From NCBI GenBank assembly GCA_017547975.1, contig JAFYNU010000421.1:1-6191 (forward strand): a DNA stretch of 6,191 bases, in the 5' to 3' direction. Below the pieces are notes generated by a model, which was not told where the DNA came from, did no database searches, and saw only the letters and a list, made by a program, of their open reading frames with translations. This document shows, in pieces, positions 1 to 5,822 of this stretch. The stretch comes from Clostridia bacterium (GTDB taxonomy: Bacteria; Bacillota; Clostridia; Oscillospirales; QAMX01). The position numbers were made by a program, and so were the translations under genes. The stretch's first letter is position 1. Each line of letters opens with the position of its first letter.

Positions 1-9
1 GATGGCTTG

Positions 10-18
10 TGCTATAAT
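10..18 (+). promoter_or_regulatory. Extended -10 promoter element upstream of the prsW-like gene
   Basis: A perfect TATAAT at 13-18 is preceded by TG one base upstream (10-11), forming an extended -10 element. The start codon at 40 lies 22 bases downstream, so transcription would begin near 25 with a very short leader. The -35 region would fall before the window start and cannot be examined. It is the only promoter-like signal seen ahead of the six-gene run, which suggests it drives that operon. Confidence 0.6.
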
Positions 19-39
19 GCATACGTTGGAGGTGGCGAA

Positions 40-843
40 ATGAATGATATTTTGTTGATTGGGGCGGCGCTCCTGCCCGCAATCCTGCTTTGCGTTTACG
101 TTTACCGGAAGGACCGGGTGGAAAAAGAACCACTTGGGCTGCTTGCGGGACTGTTTTTTCTGGGGGTCATCATCTGCTTCCCGGCGGCCAAGCTGGAAGA
201 GTGGCTGCTTGGGCTGTTTGAAAGCCTGTTTTTGGGGCGGACACTGCTTTTGCATGCCGCCAAAAACTTCATCGGCATCGCTCTGGTGGAGGAGGGGCTG
301 AAATACTTCGTCCTTCGCATGGCAACCCGCAAAAACGAGGACTTCAATTCCCTCTTCGACGGCATGATCTACGCCGTGTTCGTATCCCTTGGATTTGCCG
401 CCTTCGAAAATATTCTCTACGTAACCCAATACGGCTTTGAAAACGCCATTCTCCGGGCCCTGACGGCGGTGCCCACCCACATGTTCCTGGGGGTTATCAT
501 GGGTTATTATTACAGCCTGTGGCATGTGTACGACCTGGCCCGTCTGCGGGAGCTCAAACTGCAAAAGCAGGGGAGGGTGGCAAAAAAGGTGCTTTTCTCG
601 GGGGTAAACTACAAACAGCTTACCATCATTGTGCCGGTGCTGGCCCATGGGTTCTACGACTTCTGCTGTACCATGGATTCCATCCTGGCCAACCTGGTCT
701 TTGTGGTCTTTTTGTGCTTCCTGTACGTCAGGTGCTTCGGTCTGGTGCGCTGGCTTTCCGCCCGGGATGCCCGGGATATTCCCTACACCAGCCACATGCT
801 CCGGAAAAAGTACCCGGAACTTGCGGGTCAAGAAAAAAAGTAA
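40..843 (+). CDS. PrsW family intramembrane metalloprotease
   Basis: This is a 267-residue, strongly hydrophobic protein with several predicted membrane helices (about 2-22, 33-52, 73-82, 108-130, 145-162, 192-205 and 212-235). The PrsW family signature is present: an EExxK motif (E84, E85, K88) in VEEGLKY, a GFAAFEN block at 118-124, H147, and AHGFYDF at 202-208 with H203 and D207. In this family these glutamates and histidines form the metal-dependent active site in the membrane. The best-known member, Bacillus subtilis PrsW, cleaves the anti-sigma factor RsiW to release sigma-W. No sigma or anti-sigma gene is visible here, so the substrate is unknown. The frame is open from 7, but the ATG at 40 is chosen because GGAGG at 28-32 sits at normal spacing and the protein then starts directly with a membrane helix. 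It is first in the operon; the next gene starts 12 bases after its stop. Confidence 0.9.
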   Translation: MNDILLIGAALLPAILLCVYVYRKDRVEKEPLGLLAGLFFLGVIICFPAAKLEEWLLGLFESLFLGRTLLLHAAKNFIGIALVEEGLKYFVLRMATRKNEDFNSLFDGMIYAVFVSLGFAAFENILYVTQYGFENAILRALTAVPTHMFLGVIMGYYYSLWHVYDLARLRELKLQKQGRVAKKVLFSGVNYKQLTIIVPVLAHGFYDFCCTMDSILANLVFVVFLCFLYVRCFGLVRWLSARDARDIPYTSHMLRKKYPELAGQEKK

Positions 844-855
844 GGAGAGCTCGCC

Positions 856-1698
856 ATGTATCTTTCCATCAATCCCAAACATTTTCAAAAGGCGGCGGTG
901 TGGGAAGCCGACCGGGATATTCTGGAAGCCATCGGTCTTGTAACAGATGCCGGATTCACCCGGCTGGACTTTGGCACCGAGGATGCGGCGGAAGCCAACC
1001 GGGTGGCGGAGTACCTTTCGGATGCCGGAATCAAGGTGAATCAGAGCCACCTGCCCTACAACCGATACAAGGGGGAGGACTATGAACCCTTTGCCCGGCG
1101 CCTGATGGCCGCGGCAAAATGCGCCAAAATCATGGGAAGTCCCATTCTGGTGGTTCACGGGGACGAATTCCCCTTTGGGGAAAGGGCCTACAGCCGGGAA
1201 GCCGCCCGGGAATTCAACTACCGCCTGTTTGCCCCGGTGGTGGAATTTGCCGGGCAAAACGGCATGCAAGTGGCCTTCGAAACGGTATTCCAGGACATGG
1301 ACCCCCTGGAAAAGCCCCGGCATTGCTCCCTGGTGGAGGAGCTTTGTGCCCTGGTGGATCTTTATGCATCCCCCACGGTGGGCATCTGCTGGGACTCGGG
1401 CCACGCCAAGGTGCAGTATGGCGTAAGCCAGCCAAACCTTTTGAAAATCGCCGGGAAACGGGTTATCTCCACCCATATTCACGACAATTATTACGGAAAA
1501 GACCTGCATACCTTCCCCTTCATGGGGGACACCGATTGGAAAAAGCTGATGGAAACCTTTGCCGCCATTGGCTACACCGGGGATTTGACCTTCGAACTGG
1601 TCTACGACCGGCTTCCCCGGGCCCTTGCCCCCGATTATCTCAAACTCCTGCACACCTCCGGGGAAATGCTGATGGGCATGATGAAGGGGGAGGCGTAA
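856..1698 (+). CDS. Sugar phosphate isomerase/epimerase-like TIM-barrel protein (xylose isomerase-like, AP endonuclease 2 superfamily)
   Basis: The 280-residue length is typical for single-domain TIM-barrel isomerases of the PF01261 type. Strand-end polar residues appear in the expected order: QSHLPY with H65, VVHGDE with H101, AFETV with E142, WDSGHA with D180 and H183, STHIHD with H207 and H209, and FELV with E247. In the superfamily, Glu/Asp/His residues at such positions bind a divalent metal and carry out aldose-ketose isomerisation, epimerisation or dehydration of polyols. The substrate cannot be read from the sequence and no sugar transporter or kinase is adjacent. There is no signal peptide, so it is likely cytoplasmic. 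The start is set by AAGGAGAG at 842-849, directly after the prsW stop. The next gene begins one base after its stop, implying translational coupling. An endonuclease IV role is unlikely given the divergent ligand pattern, but it is the same fold. Confidence 0.85.
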   Translation: MYLSINPKHFQKAAVWEADRDILEAIGLVTDAGFTRLDFGTEDAAEANRVAEYLSDAGIKVNQSHLPYNRYKGEDYEPFARRLMAAAKCAKIMGSPILVVHGDEFPFGERAYSREAAREFNYRLFAPVVEFAGQNGMQVAFETVFQDMDPLEKPRHCSLVEELCALVDLYASPTVGICWDSGHAKVQYGVSQPNLLKIAGKRVISTHIHDNYYGKDLHTFPFMGDTDWKKLMETFAAIGYTGDLTFELVYDRLPRALAPDYLKLLHTSGEMLMGMMKGEA

Positions 1699-1699
1699 T

Positions 1700-2281
1700 A
1701 TGATTCCAAGTCAGCTGGAAAAACTCAAAAACCGCACCTCCGACTGGATGGCCATCGGGGTCACCCAAACCGGGGAGCCGGTGGGCTCGATTCACGTGCC
1801 CTGGTATTACGATACCAACGCCTTCAACATGAAGACCCCGGACGTCTTTCTGGAACCGGGGGACCTGCTGGACGGAGGCCTGATGGAGGAACTGGCCGCC
1901 CTGAAGGTGGTGGGGTTCTATGCCTTTTGCCCCCTGCCGGATTACGGGGTGCTGTCCCTTTTCCCGAGGCTTTGGGACCTGAATCTCTACCATGCCCAGG
2001 GGATCACCGATCTGGATTTTGTTACCGACCTGCCGGAGCTTCGGATGCTCTTTTTGGAGGGGGCGACTCTCCCCAATCTGGACCTGTTGTTTGGCCAGCG
2101 GCGAAGGGAATTCCGTTGCCTTGGTATGTACGACTGCCGGGTGGAAAACCTGGATTCCCTTCGGGACTACCCGGGCTATCTCAGCGAAATCATTGTGGCA
2201 AACCCCAAAAACCGGGATGAACGGGCCCGCTGGAAGGATATTCAACCCAAAAAGGTGCGCTATTACAACCTGAAGGGGTAA
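1700..2281 (+). CDS. Hypothetical protein with leucine-rich-repeat-like segment
   Basis: This 193-residue protein is of unknown function. Its middle (about residues 85-165) shows LRR-like periodicity: LWDLNLYHAQGITDLDFV, then LPELRMLFLEGATLPNLDLL, then FRCLGMYDCRVENLDSL. That is about three imperfect repeats of 22-25 residues with L-x-L followed by a polar turn. The first 60 residues, rich in aromatic residues and Asp, do not match a family I recognise, and the C-terminus is basic (ERARWKDIQPKKVRYYN). There is no signal peptide or membrane segment, so it is probably cytoplasmic. LRR folds usually bind proteins, so a scaffold or inhibitor role for a neighbour is possible but is only inference. 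The start lies one base after the upstream stop, with GGGGGAGG at 1686-1693 inside the upstream gene as its ribosome binding site. Confidence 0.75.
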   Translation: MIPSQLEKLKNRTSDWMAIGVTQTGEPVGSIHVPWYYDTNAFNMKTPDVFLEPGDLLDGGLMEELAALKVVGFYAFCPLPDYGVLSLFPRLWDLNLYHAQGITDLDFVTDLPELRMLFLEGATLPNLDLLFGQRRREFRCLGMYDCRVENLDSLRDYPGYLSEIIVANPKNRDERARWKDIQPKKVRYYNLKG

Positions 2282-2296
2282 GGAGAGAAGGAGTCT

Positions 2297-2953
2297 ATGC
2301 TTAGCGAGCTTTTGATATACGGCATGGAATGGATCGGCACGGTGGCCTTTGCGGTTTCCGGGGCCCTGGTGGCCATCGGAAGCGGGTTGGACCTGTTTGG
2401 GGTCATCATCGTGGGCTCCATCACCGCCGTGGGCGGCGGGATCATGCGGGACCTGCTTTTGGGGCACACCCCGCCCCGTGTGTTTGAAAGCCCCGAAACC
2501 CTGCTGGTGGCCATGCTCACCGGGGTTATGGTCTTCGTGGTGGCCTGGGTCAATGCCCGGCGCTTCCAGGATCTGCAGAAAAAGGTGGAAAGCATCAACG
2601 TGGTGTTCGACGCCATCGGCCTGGCGGCCTTTTCGGTCACCGGGGCGGAGGTGGCGGTGGAAGCCGGTTTTGGGGACAACTTCCTCCTGACCCTTTTGAT
2701 GGGGGTCATGACCGGGGTAGGGGGCGGCGTCCTGCGGGACGTTCTGGTGAACGAAAAGCCCTATATCCTTACCCGCCACATCTATGCCGTGGCCTCCATC
2801 CTGGGGAGCATCGTCTACTACCTTTTCCGCACAGCCACTCCCTACAGGGTACTTGGCACCTTCCTTTCGGTGGGCGCCACCATTCTCGTCCGTCTGCTTG
2901 CGGCCCATTATCATTGGTCGCTTCCCAAAATCACCTTTGATAAGGAGAGATGA
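2297..2953 (+). CDS. TRIC-type trimeric cation channel / UPF0126 family membrane protein
   Basis: The 218-residue length matches the family, and the protein is built as an internal duplication. Repeat 1 has GTVAFAVSGALVA (14-26) followed by GGGIMRDLLL (46-55). Repeat 2 has IGLAAFSVTGAEVA (107-120) followed by GGGVLRDVLV (142-151). The paired GGGxxRD motifs are the hallmark of the UPF0126/TRIC family (PF03458, also labelled glycine transporter). About seven membrane helices are evident, with the charged linker ARRFQDLQKKVES at 87-99 between repeats. Prokaryotic TRIC homologues form homotrimeric potassium-permeable channels; some relatives are described as glycine transporters, so the substrate is not certain. 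Two possible ribosome binding sites lie upstream: AAGGAG at 2280-2285 with good spacing, and a second AAGGAG at 2288-2293 only three bases from the ATG. The gap to the upstream gene is 15 bases and to the next gene 3 bases. Confidence 0.9.
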   Translation: MLSELLIYGMEWIGTVAFAVSGALVAIGSGLDLFGVIIVGSITAVGGGIMRDLLLGHTPPRVFESPETLLVAMLTGVMVFVVAWVNARRFQDLQKKVESINVVFDAIGLAAFSVTGAEVAVEAGFGDNFLLTLLMGVMTGVGGGVLRDVLVNEKPYILTRHIYAVASILGSIVYYLFRTATPYRVLGTFLSVGATILVRLLAAHYHWSLPKITFDKER

Positions 2954-2956
2954 ACC

Positions 2957-3385
2957 ATGATCTATACCGAAATGACGCAAAAGGCCATGCGCATTGCCTA
3001 CCACTACCACCACGGTCAGCTGGATATAAGCGACATTCCCTATATTTTTCACCCCATCCACCTGGCGGAGCAGATGGAGGACGAACTCACCACCACCGTG
3101 GCCCTGCTCCACGACCTGGTGGAGGATACCGCCTGCACCGAAGCTGACCTGCGCCGGCATGGCTTCCCGGATGCGGTGGTGGAGGCGGTCATGCTCCTGA
3201 CCCACGACGAAGCGGTGCCCTACCTGGACTACGTCCGGGCCATGAAGGGGAACCGGCTTGCCACCGCCGTGAAGCTTGCCGACCTGGCCCACAACAGCGA
3301 TACCACCCGCCTCCACTACGGCGACATCAAGGAAGCCCGCCTGGCAAAATATCGGGAGGCAAGACGAATTCTCACCGAAGAATGA
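2957..3385 (+). CDS. Small HD-domain hydrolase, RelA/SpoT-like (single-domain, MESH1-like)
   Basis: This 142-residue protein is a stand-alone HD domain resembling the hydrolase half of Rel/SpoT enzymes, which remove pyrophosphate from (p)ppGpp. The metal and catalytic set is complete: H32 in YIFHP, H52-D53 in LLHDLVED, E56-D57, D109 and N113 in KLADLAHN. These correspond to H53, H77-D78, E81-D82, D144 and N148 in Rel from Streptococcus equisimilis. No synthetase, TGS or ACT domain follows. The position matching the guanine-contacting R44 of Rel is D23 (HGQLDISDIP), so (p)ppGpp may not be the substrate; another nucleotide pyrophosphate is possible. The ATG at 2957 is preceded by AAGGAGAG at 2942-2949. 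An ATG at 2950 starts a different, short frame and is rejected. It begins 3 bases after the TRIC stop and is probably translationally coupled. Confidence 0.85.
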   Translation: MIYTEMTQKAMRIAYHYHHGQLDISDIPYIFHPIHLAEQMEDELTTTVALLHDLVEDTACTEADLRRHGFPDAVVEAVMLLTHDEAVPYLDYVRAMKGNRLATAVKLADLAHNSDTTRLHYGDIKEARLAKYREARRILTEE

Positions 3386-3403
3386 AAAAGGAGAGAGAGC
3401 AAA

Positions 3404-4402
3404 ATGAAACGTCACCTTTTGCCAGAAAAAACCTACTATAAAGCCAATCTCCATGCCCACTCCACCGTGTCCGACGGCGGCCTGACCCCGTTGGAGCTGA
3501 AGGAGCGCTACAAAGCCCATGGGTACAGCATCCTTGCCTACACCGACCACGAGCTTCTGGTGGATCACTCCGACCTGGCCGACCCCGATTTTCTTCCCAT
3601 TACCGCCACCGAGTATGCCTTTGTGGAGAAGGAGGATTATTTCACCAGCCGGACCATCGAGCTCAATCTTTTCGCCAGGGATCCCCACAACGTCACCCAG
3701 GTATGCTTCGATCCCAAGTACGTGATTCACGGGGAAAAGTGGCGGGCTCCCATCGCAAAACGTGTGGGGGGAGATTTTGAACGGTATTACACCCTGGAAG
3801 CCATGCAGCAGGTCATCGATACCGCCCGGGAAAACGGATTCCTGGTCAGCCTGAACCATCCCCAGTATTCCATGGAAAGCCCGGAATTTTTCGGCAGACT
3901 CCAGGGCCTTTTCGCCATGGAAATCTACAACCATATCTCCTTCGCCGGAAGCGGGGTCTACGACTACAACCCCGCCATGTACGACGATATGCTCCGCCGG
4001 GGCCATCGGCTTTATGCCATTGCCGCCGACGATTGCCATGGCAAAATGCCCGATGACAGCCCCCGCTGTGACCGCTACGGCGGATTTACCATGATCGGGG
4101 CAGAATCGCTTACCTATGAAAATGTTATAACCGCACTGGAAAACGGGGACTTCTATGCCTCCCAGGGACCCCTGATCGAAAGTCTCTACGTGGAAGGGGA
4201 GGAGGTCCATCTGATTTGTTCCCCCGCCCGATCGGTTTCCATGGGAACCTCCCACCGGCCTTTCGGCGGAATCGTGATGGAACAAAATGGGGAGGCGGTT
4301 ACCCACGCCGTCTTCAAGCTCCCCAAAAATCAGGCGTATATCCGCTTCACCGTCACCGACCGCCAGGGCCGAAACGCCAACACCAGAGCCTATTTTCTTT
4401 GA
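3404..4402 (+). CDS. PHP domain metal-dependent phosphoesterase (CehA/McbA-like)
   Basis: This is a 332-residue cytoplasmic protein. The PHP metal-site motifs appear in order: NLHAHS with H17 and H19, D24, YTDHE with D48 and H49, E70 in ITATEYAF, LNHP with H152, and AADDCHG with D210 and H212. PHP domains bind two or three metal ions and hydrolyse phosphate esters; relatives include histidinol phosphatase, YciV/RnaseAM and polymerase editing domains. After the PHP core (about 1-250) comes a segment beginning YASQGPLIESLYVEGEEVHL (251-270) and ending in a predicted beta-rich region. That layout is typical of CehA/McbA-like PHP proteins, whose substrates are mostly unknown. It is the last gene of the operon, starts 18 bases after the HD gene with AAGGAGAG at 3388-3395, and is followed within about 30 bases by a strong terminator. 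The exact substrate is not deducible. Confidence 0.85.
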   Translation: MKRHLLPEKTYYKANLHAHSTVSDGGLTPLELKERYKAHGYSILAYTDHELLVDHSDLADPDFLPITATEYAFVEKEDYFTSRTIELNLFARDPHNVTQVCFDPKYVIHGEKWRAPIAKRVGGDFERYYTLEAMQQVIDTARENGFLVSLNHPQYSMESPEFFGRLQGLFAMEIYNHISFAGSGVYDYNPAMYDDMLRRGHRLYAIAADDCHGKMPDDSPRCDRYGGFTMIGAESLTYENVITALENGDFYASQGPLIESLYVEGEEVHLICSPARSVSMGTSHRPFGGIVMEQNGEAVTHAVFKLPKNQAYIRFTVTDRQGRNANTRAYFL

Positions 4403-4413
4403 ACCCGTATATC

Positions 4414-4424
4414 CCGGTAACCGG
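4414..4424. repeat. Short near-perfect inverted repeat
   Basis: CCGGT-A-ACCGG forms 5-base arms around one central base, between the PHP gene stop and the terminator stem, 23 bases upstream of the lrgA -35 box. It could be a small operator or simply chance; there is no second copy near the lrgA promoter. Confidence 0.25.
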
Positions 4425-4430
4425 CTTGCA

Positions 4431-4466
4431 AAACCCATTCCTGTCAATTGACGGGAATGGGTTTTT
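4431..4466 (+). terminator. Strong intrinsic terminator ending the six-gene operon
   Basis: AAACCCATTCC at 4431-4441 pairs with GGAATGGGTTT at 4454-4464. The stem continues inward for four more pairs, one of them T-G wobble, to an AATT tetraloop at 4446-4449. This gives a stem of about 15 pairs whose 3' end merges into TTTTT (4462-4466). It lies 28 bases after the PHP gene stop. The A-rich 5' side could also give weak termination for transcripts on the other strand. Confidence 0.9.
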
Positions 4467-4476
4467 GTGGTATACT
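4448..4476 (+). promoter_or_regulatory. Sigma-A-type promoter for lrgAB, overlapping the upstream terminator
   Basis: A TTGACG -35 box at 4448-4453 is followed after exactly 17 bases by TATACT at 4471-4476. TG at 4468-4469 also makes this an extended -10. Initiation would fall near 4483, giving a leader of about 34 bases before lrgA. The -35 box lies in the loop and descending arm of the preceding terminator hairpin. No clear LytTR-type repeat or other operator was recognised around it. Confidence 0.8.
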
Positions 4477-4516
4477 ATATAAGCCCAAAATTCTGTGAAA
4501 CGGGAGAAATTTACCC

Positions 4517-4873
4517 ATGAAATACGTTTGTCAGCTTGGCCTGATTCTGGCCTTTTCTCTGGCGGGGGAATTGCTTGCCGCGCTGGTGCCCCTGCCGGTG
4601 CCGGCGGCCATCTGGGGGATGGTTTTGATGCTCATCGCCCTGCTTACCCGCCTGCTTCGGGTGGAGATGGTACGGGAAACCGGAAGGTTTCTGGTGACCA
4701 TTCTGCCCCTGCTTTTCGTGGTGCCCACGGTGGGGCTTATGGCCTGCTTTGACCTGGTATTCCAAAATCTGGTACCCATTTTGGCGGTCCTGGTTTTGGG
4801 GACGGTGGTGACCTTTGGGGTCAGCGGTCTTGTGACCCGAATCTTCACCCGGGGAGGTGACCGGGATGCGTGA
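4517..4873 (+). CDS. lrgA: CidA/LrgA family holin-like membrane protein
   Basis: This small 118-residue membrane protein has four predicted helices (about 5-24, 29-47, 58-77 and 84-108). Family marks include LPVPAAIWGMVLM at 26-38, matching the LPxPxxxxGMxLL region of LrgA/CidA, and PLLFVVPTVGLM at 64-75, matching the conserved FxVPxxVG stretch. LrgA and CidA are holin-like proteins that pair with LrgB/CidB. In staphylococci they modulate murein hydrolase export and cell lysis, and in some Bacillota LrgAB homologues carry pyruvate across the membrane. A weak GGGAGA ribosome binding site lies at 4502-4507. The ATG at 4517 is followed immediately by the first helix. Its end overlaps the start of lrgB by 8 bases, as usual for this pair. 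CidA and LrgA cannot be told apart reliably from sequence alone. Confidence 0.88.
   Translation: MKYVCQLGLILAFSLAGELLAALVPLPVPAAIWGMVLMLIALLTRLLRVEMVRETGRFLVTILPLLFVVPTVGLMACFDLVFQNLVPILAVLVLGTVVTFGVSGLVTRIFTRGGDRDA
4851..4857 (+). promoter_or_regulatory. Ribosome binding site that decides the lrgB start
   Basis: GGGGAGG at 4851-4857 lies at ideal spacing (8 bases) from the ATG at 4866. A GTG at 4857 in the same frame overlaps this element and so cannot use it, which favours the ATG. Confidence 0.75.
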
Positions 4874-5549
4874 CCTTCTTGTAAATGCCGGCTTTTTCGG
4901 GGTGGTGGTCACGGTAGGGGCCTTCGTCATCGGCGGCTGGATCAGCCGGAAAACCAAACTGCCCCTTTGTAACCCCATCCTCATTGGGGCGGGGCTGGTC
5001 ATGCTGGTGCTTTGGGGGTTGGATATTCCCCTGGAGGTCTACCGGGATCAGTGCCGCATTCTGTCCTACCTGATGACCCCCGCCACCATCTGCCTGGCCA
5101 TTGCCTTTTACGAACAGCTTCGGGGTCTGAAGGGACATCTGCCGGCCATTTTTATCGGGGTGGCGGCGGGTACGGCGGCCAGCCTGGGCTCGGTGTGGCT
5201 TCTGTGCCGCCTTTTTGGGCTGGATGAAGCTTTGACCGCATCCCTGCTTCCCAAAAGCGTCACCACCGCCATCGGGGTGGTGCTTTCGGAGGAAGCCGGG
5301 GGAGTGGGCGCCCTGACCACGGCGGTGATTATCCTCACCGGGATCCTGGGTAACGTGGCGGGCCCCTTTCTTTCGAAGCTCTTCCGCCTGCGGGATCCGG
5401 TGTCCCAGGGGGTGGCCTACGGCACAACCTCCCACGTGATCGGCACCAGCCGGGCGGTGGAAATCTCCGGCCTCACCGGGGCGGTGTCCAGCCTGTCCCT
5501 GACCCTGTCGGGGCTCCTGACAGCCCTTTTCTATTCGGTTATGATCTGA
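4866..5549 (+). CDS. lrgB: LrgB family membrane protein, partner of LrgA
   Basis: The 227-residue integral membrane protein has the usual LrgB length and signatures: NPILIG at 36-41, LMTPATICLAIAFYEQ at 69-84, LLPKSVTTAIG at 127-137, and AYGTTSHVIGTSRA at 184-197. These blocks are the most conserved parts of LrgB/CidB proteins. Multiple hydrophobic segments span the chain. LrgB acts with the holin-like LrgA in control of autolysis or, in some species, pyruvate or small-metabolite transport. The ATG at 4866 is chosen over the GTG at 4857 because of the ribosome binding site position. It overlaps lrgA by 8 bases, so the two are translationally coupled and share the promoter at 4448-4476. A terminator follows within 10 bases. 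No lytSR-type regulator lies beside it. Confidence 0.92.
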   Translation: MRDLLVNAGFFGVVVTVGAFVIGGWISRKTKLPLCNPILIGAGLVMLVLWGLDIPLEVYRDQCRILSYLMTPATICLAIAFYEQLRGLKGHLPAIFIGVAAGTAASLGSVWLLCRLFGLDEALTASLLPKSVTTAIGVVLSEEAGGVGALTTAVIILTGILGNVAGPFLSKLFRLRDPVSQGVAYGTTSHVIGTSRAVEISGLTGAVSSLSLTLSGLLTALFYSVMI

Positions 5550-5558
5550 TCCCGTTTA

Positions 5559-5593
5559 CCCCCGACGCAAAGGCATCGGGGGCATATTTTTTT
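5559..5593 (+). terminator. Intrinsic terminator after lrgAB
   Basis: CCCCCGA at 5559-5565 pairs with TCGGGGG at 5576-5582. Two further pairs lie inside after one mismatch, with an AAAG loop at 5569-5572. Seven consecutive T residues follow at 5587-5593. The hairpin begins nine bases after the lrgB stop, so the lrgAB transcript should end here. Confidence 0.88.
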
Positions 5594-5699
5594 GGAAGAA
5601 AGTGGGGCGGACATAAGGGAAAACTTGACGGAAAACGCCGGAAAAAAGGGCCCCGATTTTGCGGATTCTACAAACTTTTACAAAATGCCACAATGCCTA
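5594..5699. other. Non-coding spacer without recognised gene
   Basis: About 106 bases, A/G-rich on the plus strand, with no open frame of useful length and no recognisable RNA. It contains a TTGACG at 5625-5630, but GGGCCC occupies the matching -10 position, so it is not a promoter by itself. This TTGACGGA segment and the AAAAAAGGGC that follows resemble the promoter region at 5700-5722. Confidence 0.5.
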
Positions 5700-5728
5700 T
5701 TGACGGACGGCAAAAAAAGGGCTAAAAT
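5700..5728 (+). promoter_or_regulatory. Sigma-A-type promoter for the guanine deaminase gene
   Basis: TTGACG at 5700-5705 is followed after 17 bases by TAAAAT at 5723-5728, one mismatch from consensus in each box. Initiation near 5735 would give a leader of about 88 bases, long enough for cis regulation. Confidence 0.75.
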
Positions 5729-5775
5729 GCTTTAAAGTGTGTTATGCTCGGATACTCTACCACAAGAAAAATTTT

Positions 5776-5797
5776 CCCTCAACCCTGTACTTGAGGG
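5776..5797 (+). promoter_or_regulatory. Hairpin in the guanine deaminase leader
   Basis: CCCTCAA at 5776-5782 pairs with TTGAGGG at 5791-5797 around an 8-base loop. No T-tract follows, so it is not an intrinsic terminator. It ends 25 bases before the start codon, just upstream of the purine-rich ribosome binding region (5801-5814), so it might shape translation initiation. I could not match it to the purine, preQ1 or tetrahydrofolate riboswitch cores that I checked by eye. Confidence 0.45.
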
Positions 5798-5822
5798 CCG
5801 AAGAAAGGATGGGGCATTCGGA

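Noticed and set aside
7..39. In-frame upstream ATG-like extension of the prsW gene from 7
   Set aside because: It would begin upstream of the extended -10 element and lacks a ribosome binding site; the ATG at 40 has GGAGG at proper spacing.
1640..4447. 935-codon open frame on the minus strand
   Set aside because: It lies opposite four well-supported genes in exact codon register. Its translation is rich in His, Gly, Pro and Gln with no recognisable domain, and its end falls inside the terminator/promoter junction. Codon bias explains it.
4857..4865. GTG at 4857 as the lrgB start
   Set aside because: The GTG overlaps the GGGGAGG ribosome binding site, whereas the ATG at 4866 lies 8 bases after it.
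4845..5435. Minus-strand open frames opposite lrgA and lrgB (also 4511-5002)
   Set aside because: LrgA and LrgB on the plus strand have clear family motifs; the antisense products are low-complexity, basic and without motifs.
5625..5653. TTGACG at 5625 as a second guaD promoter
   Set aside because: The matching -10 position holds GGGCCC, so no promoter can be supported there.
5735..5822. Purine riboswitch upstream of guanine deaminase
   Set aside because: A CTCTACC string gives a faint resemblance, but the other conserved core segments and the three-way junction layout were not found by eye.
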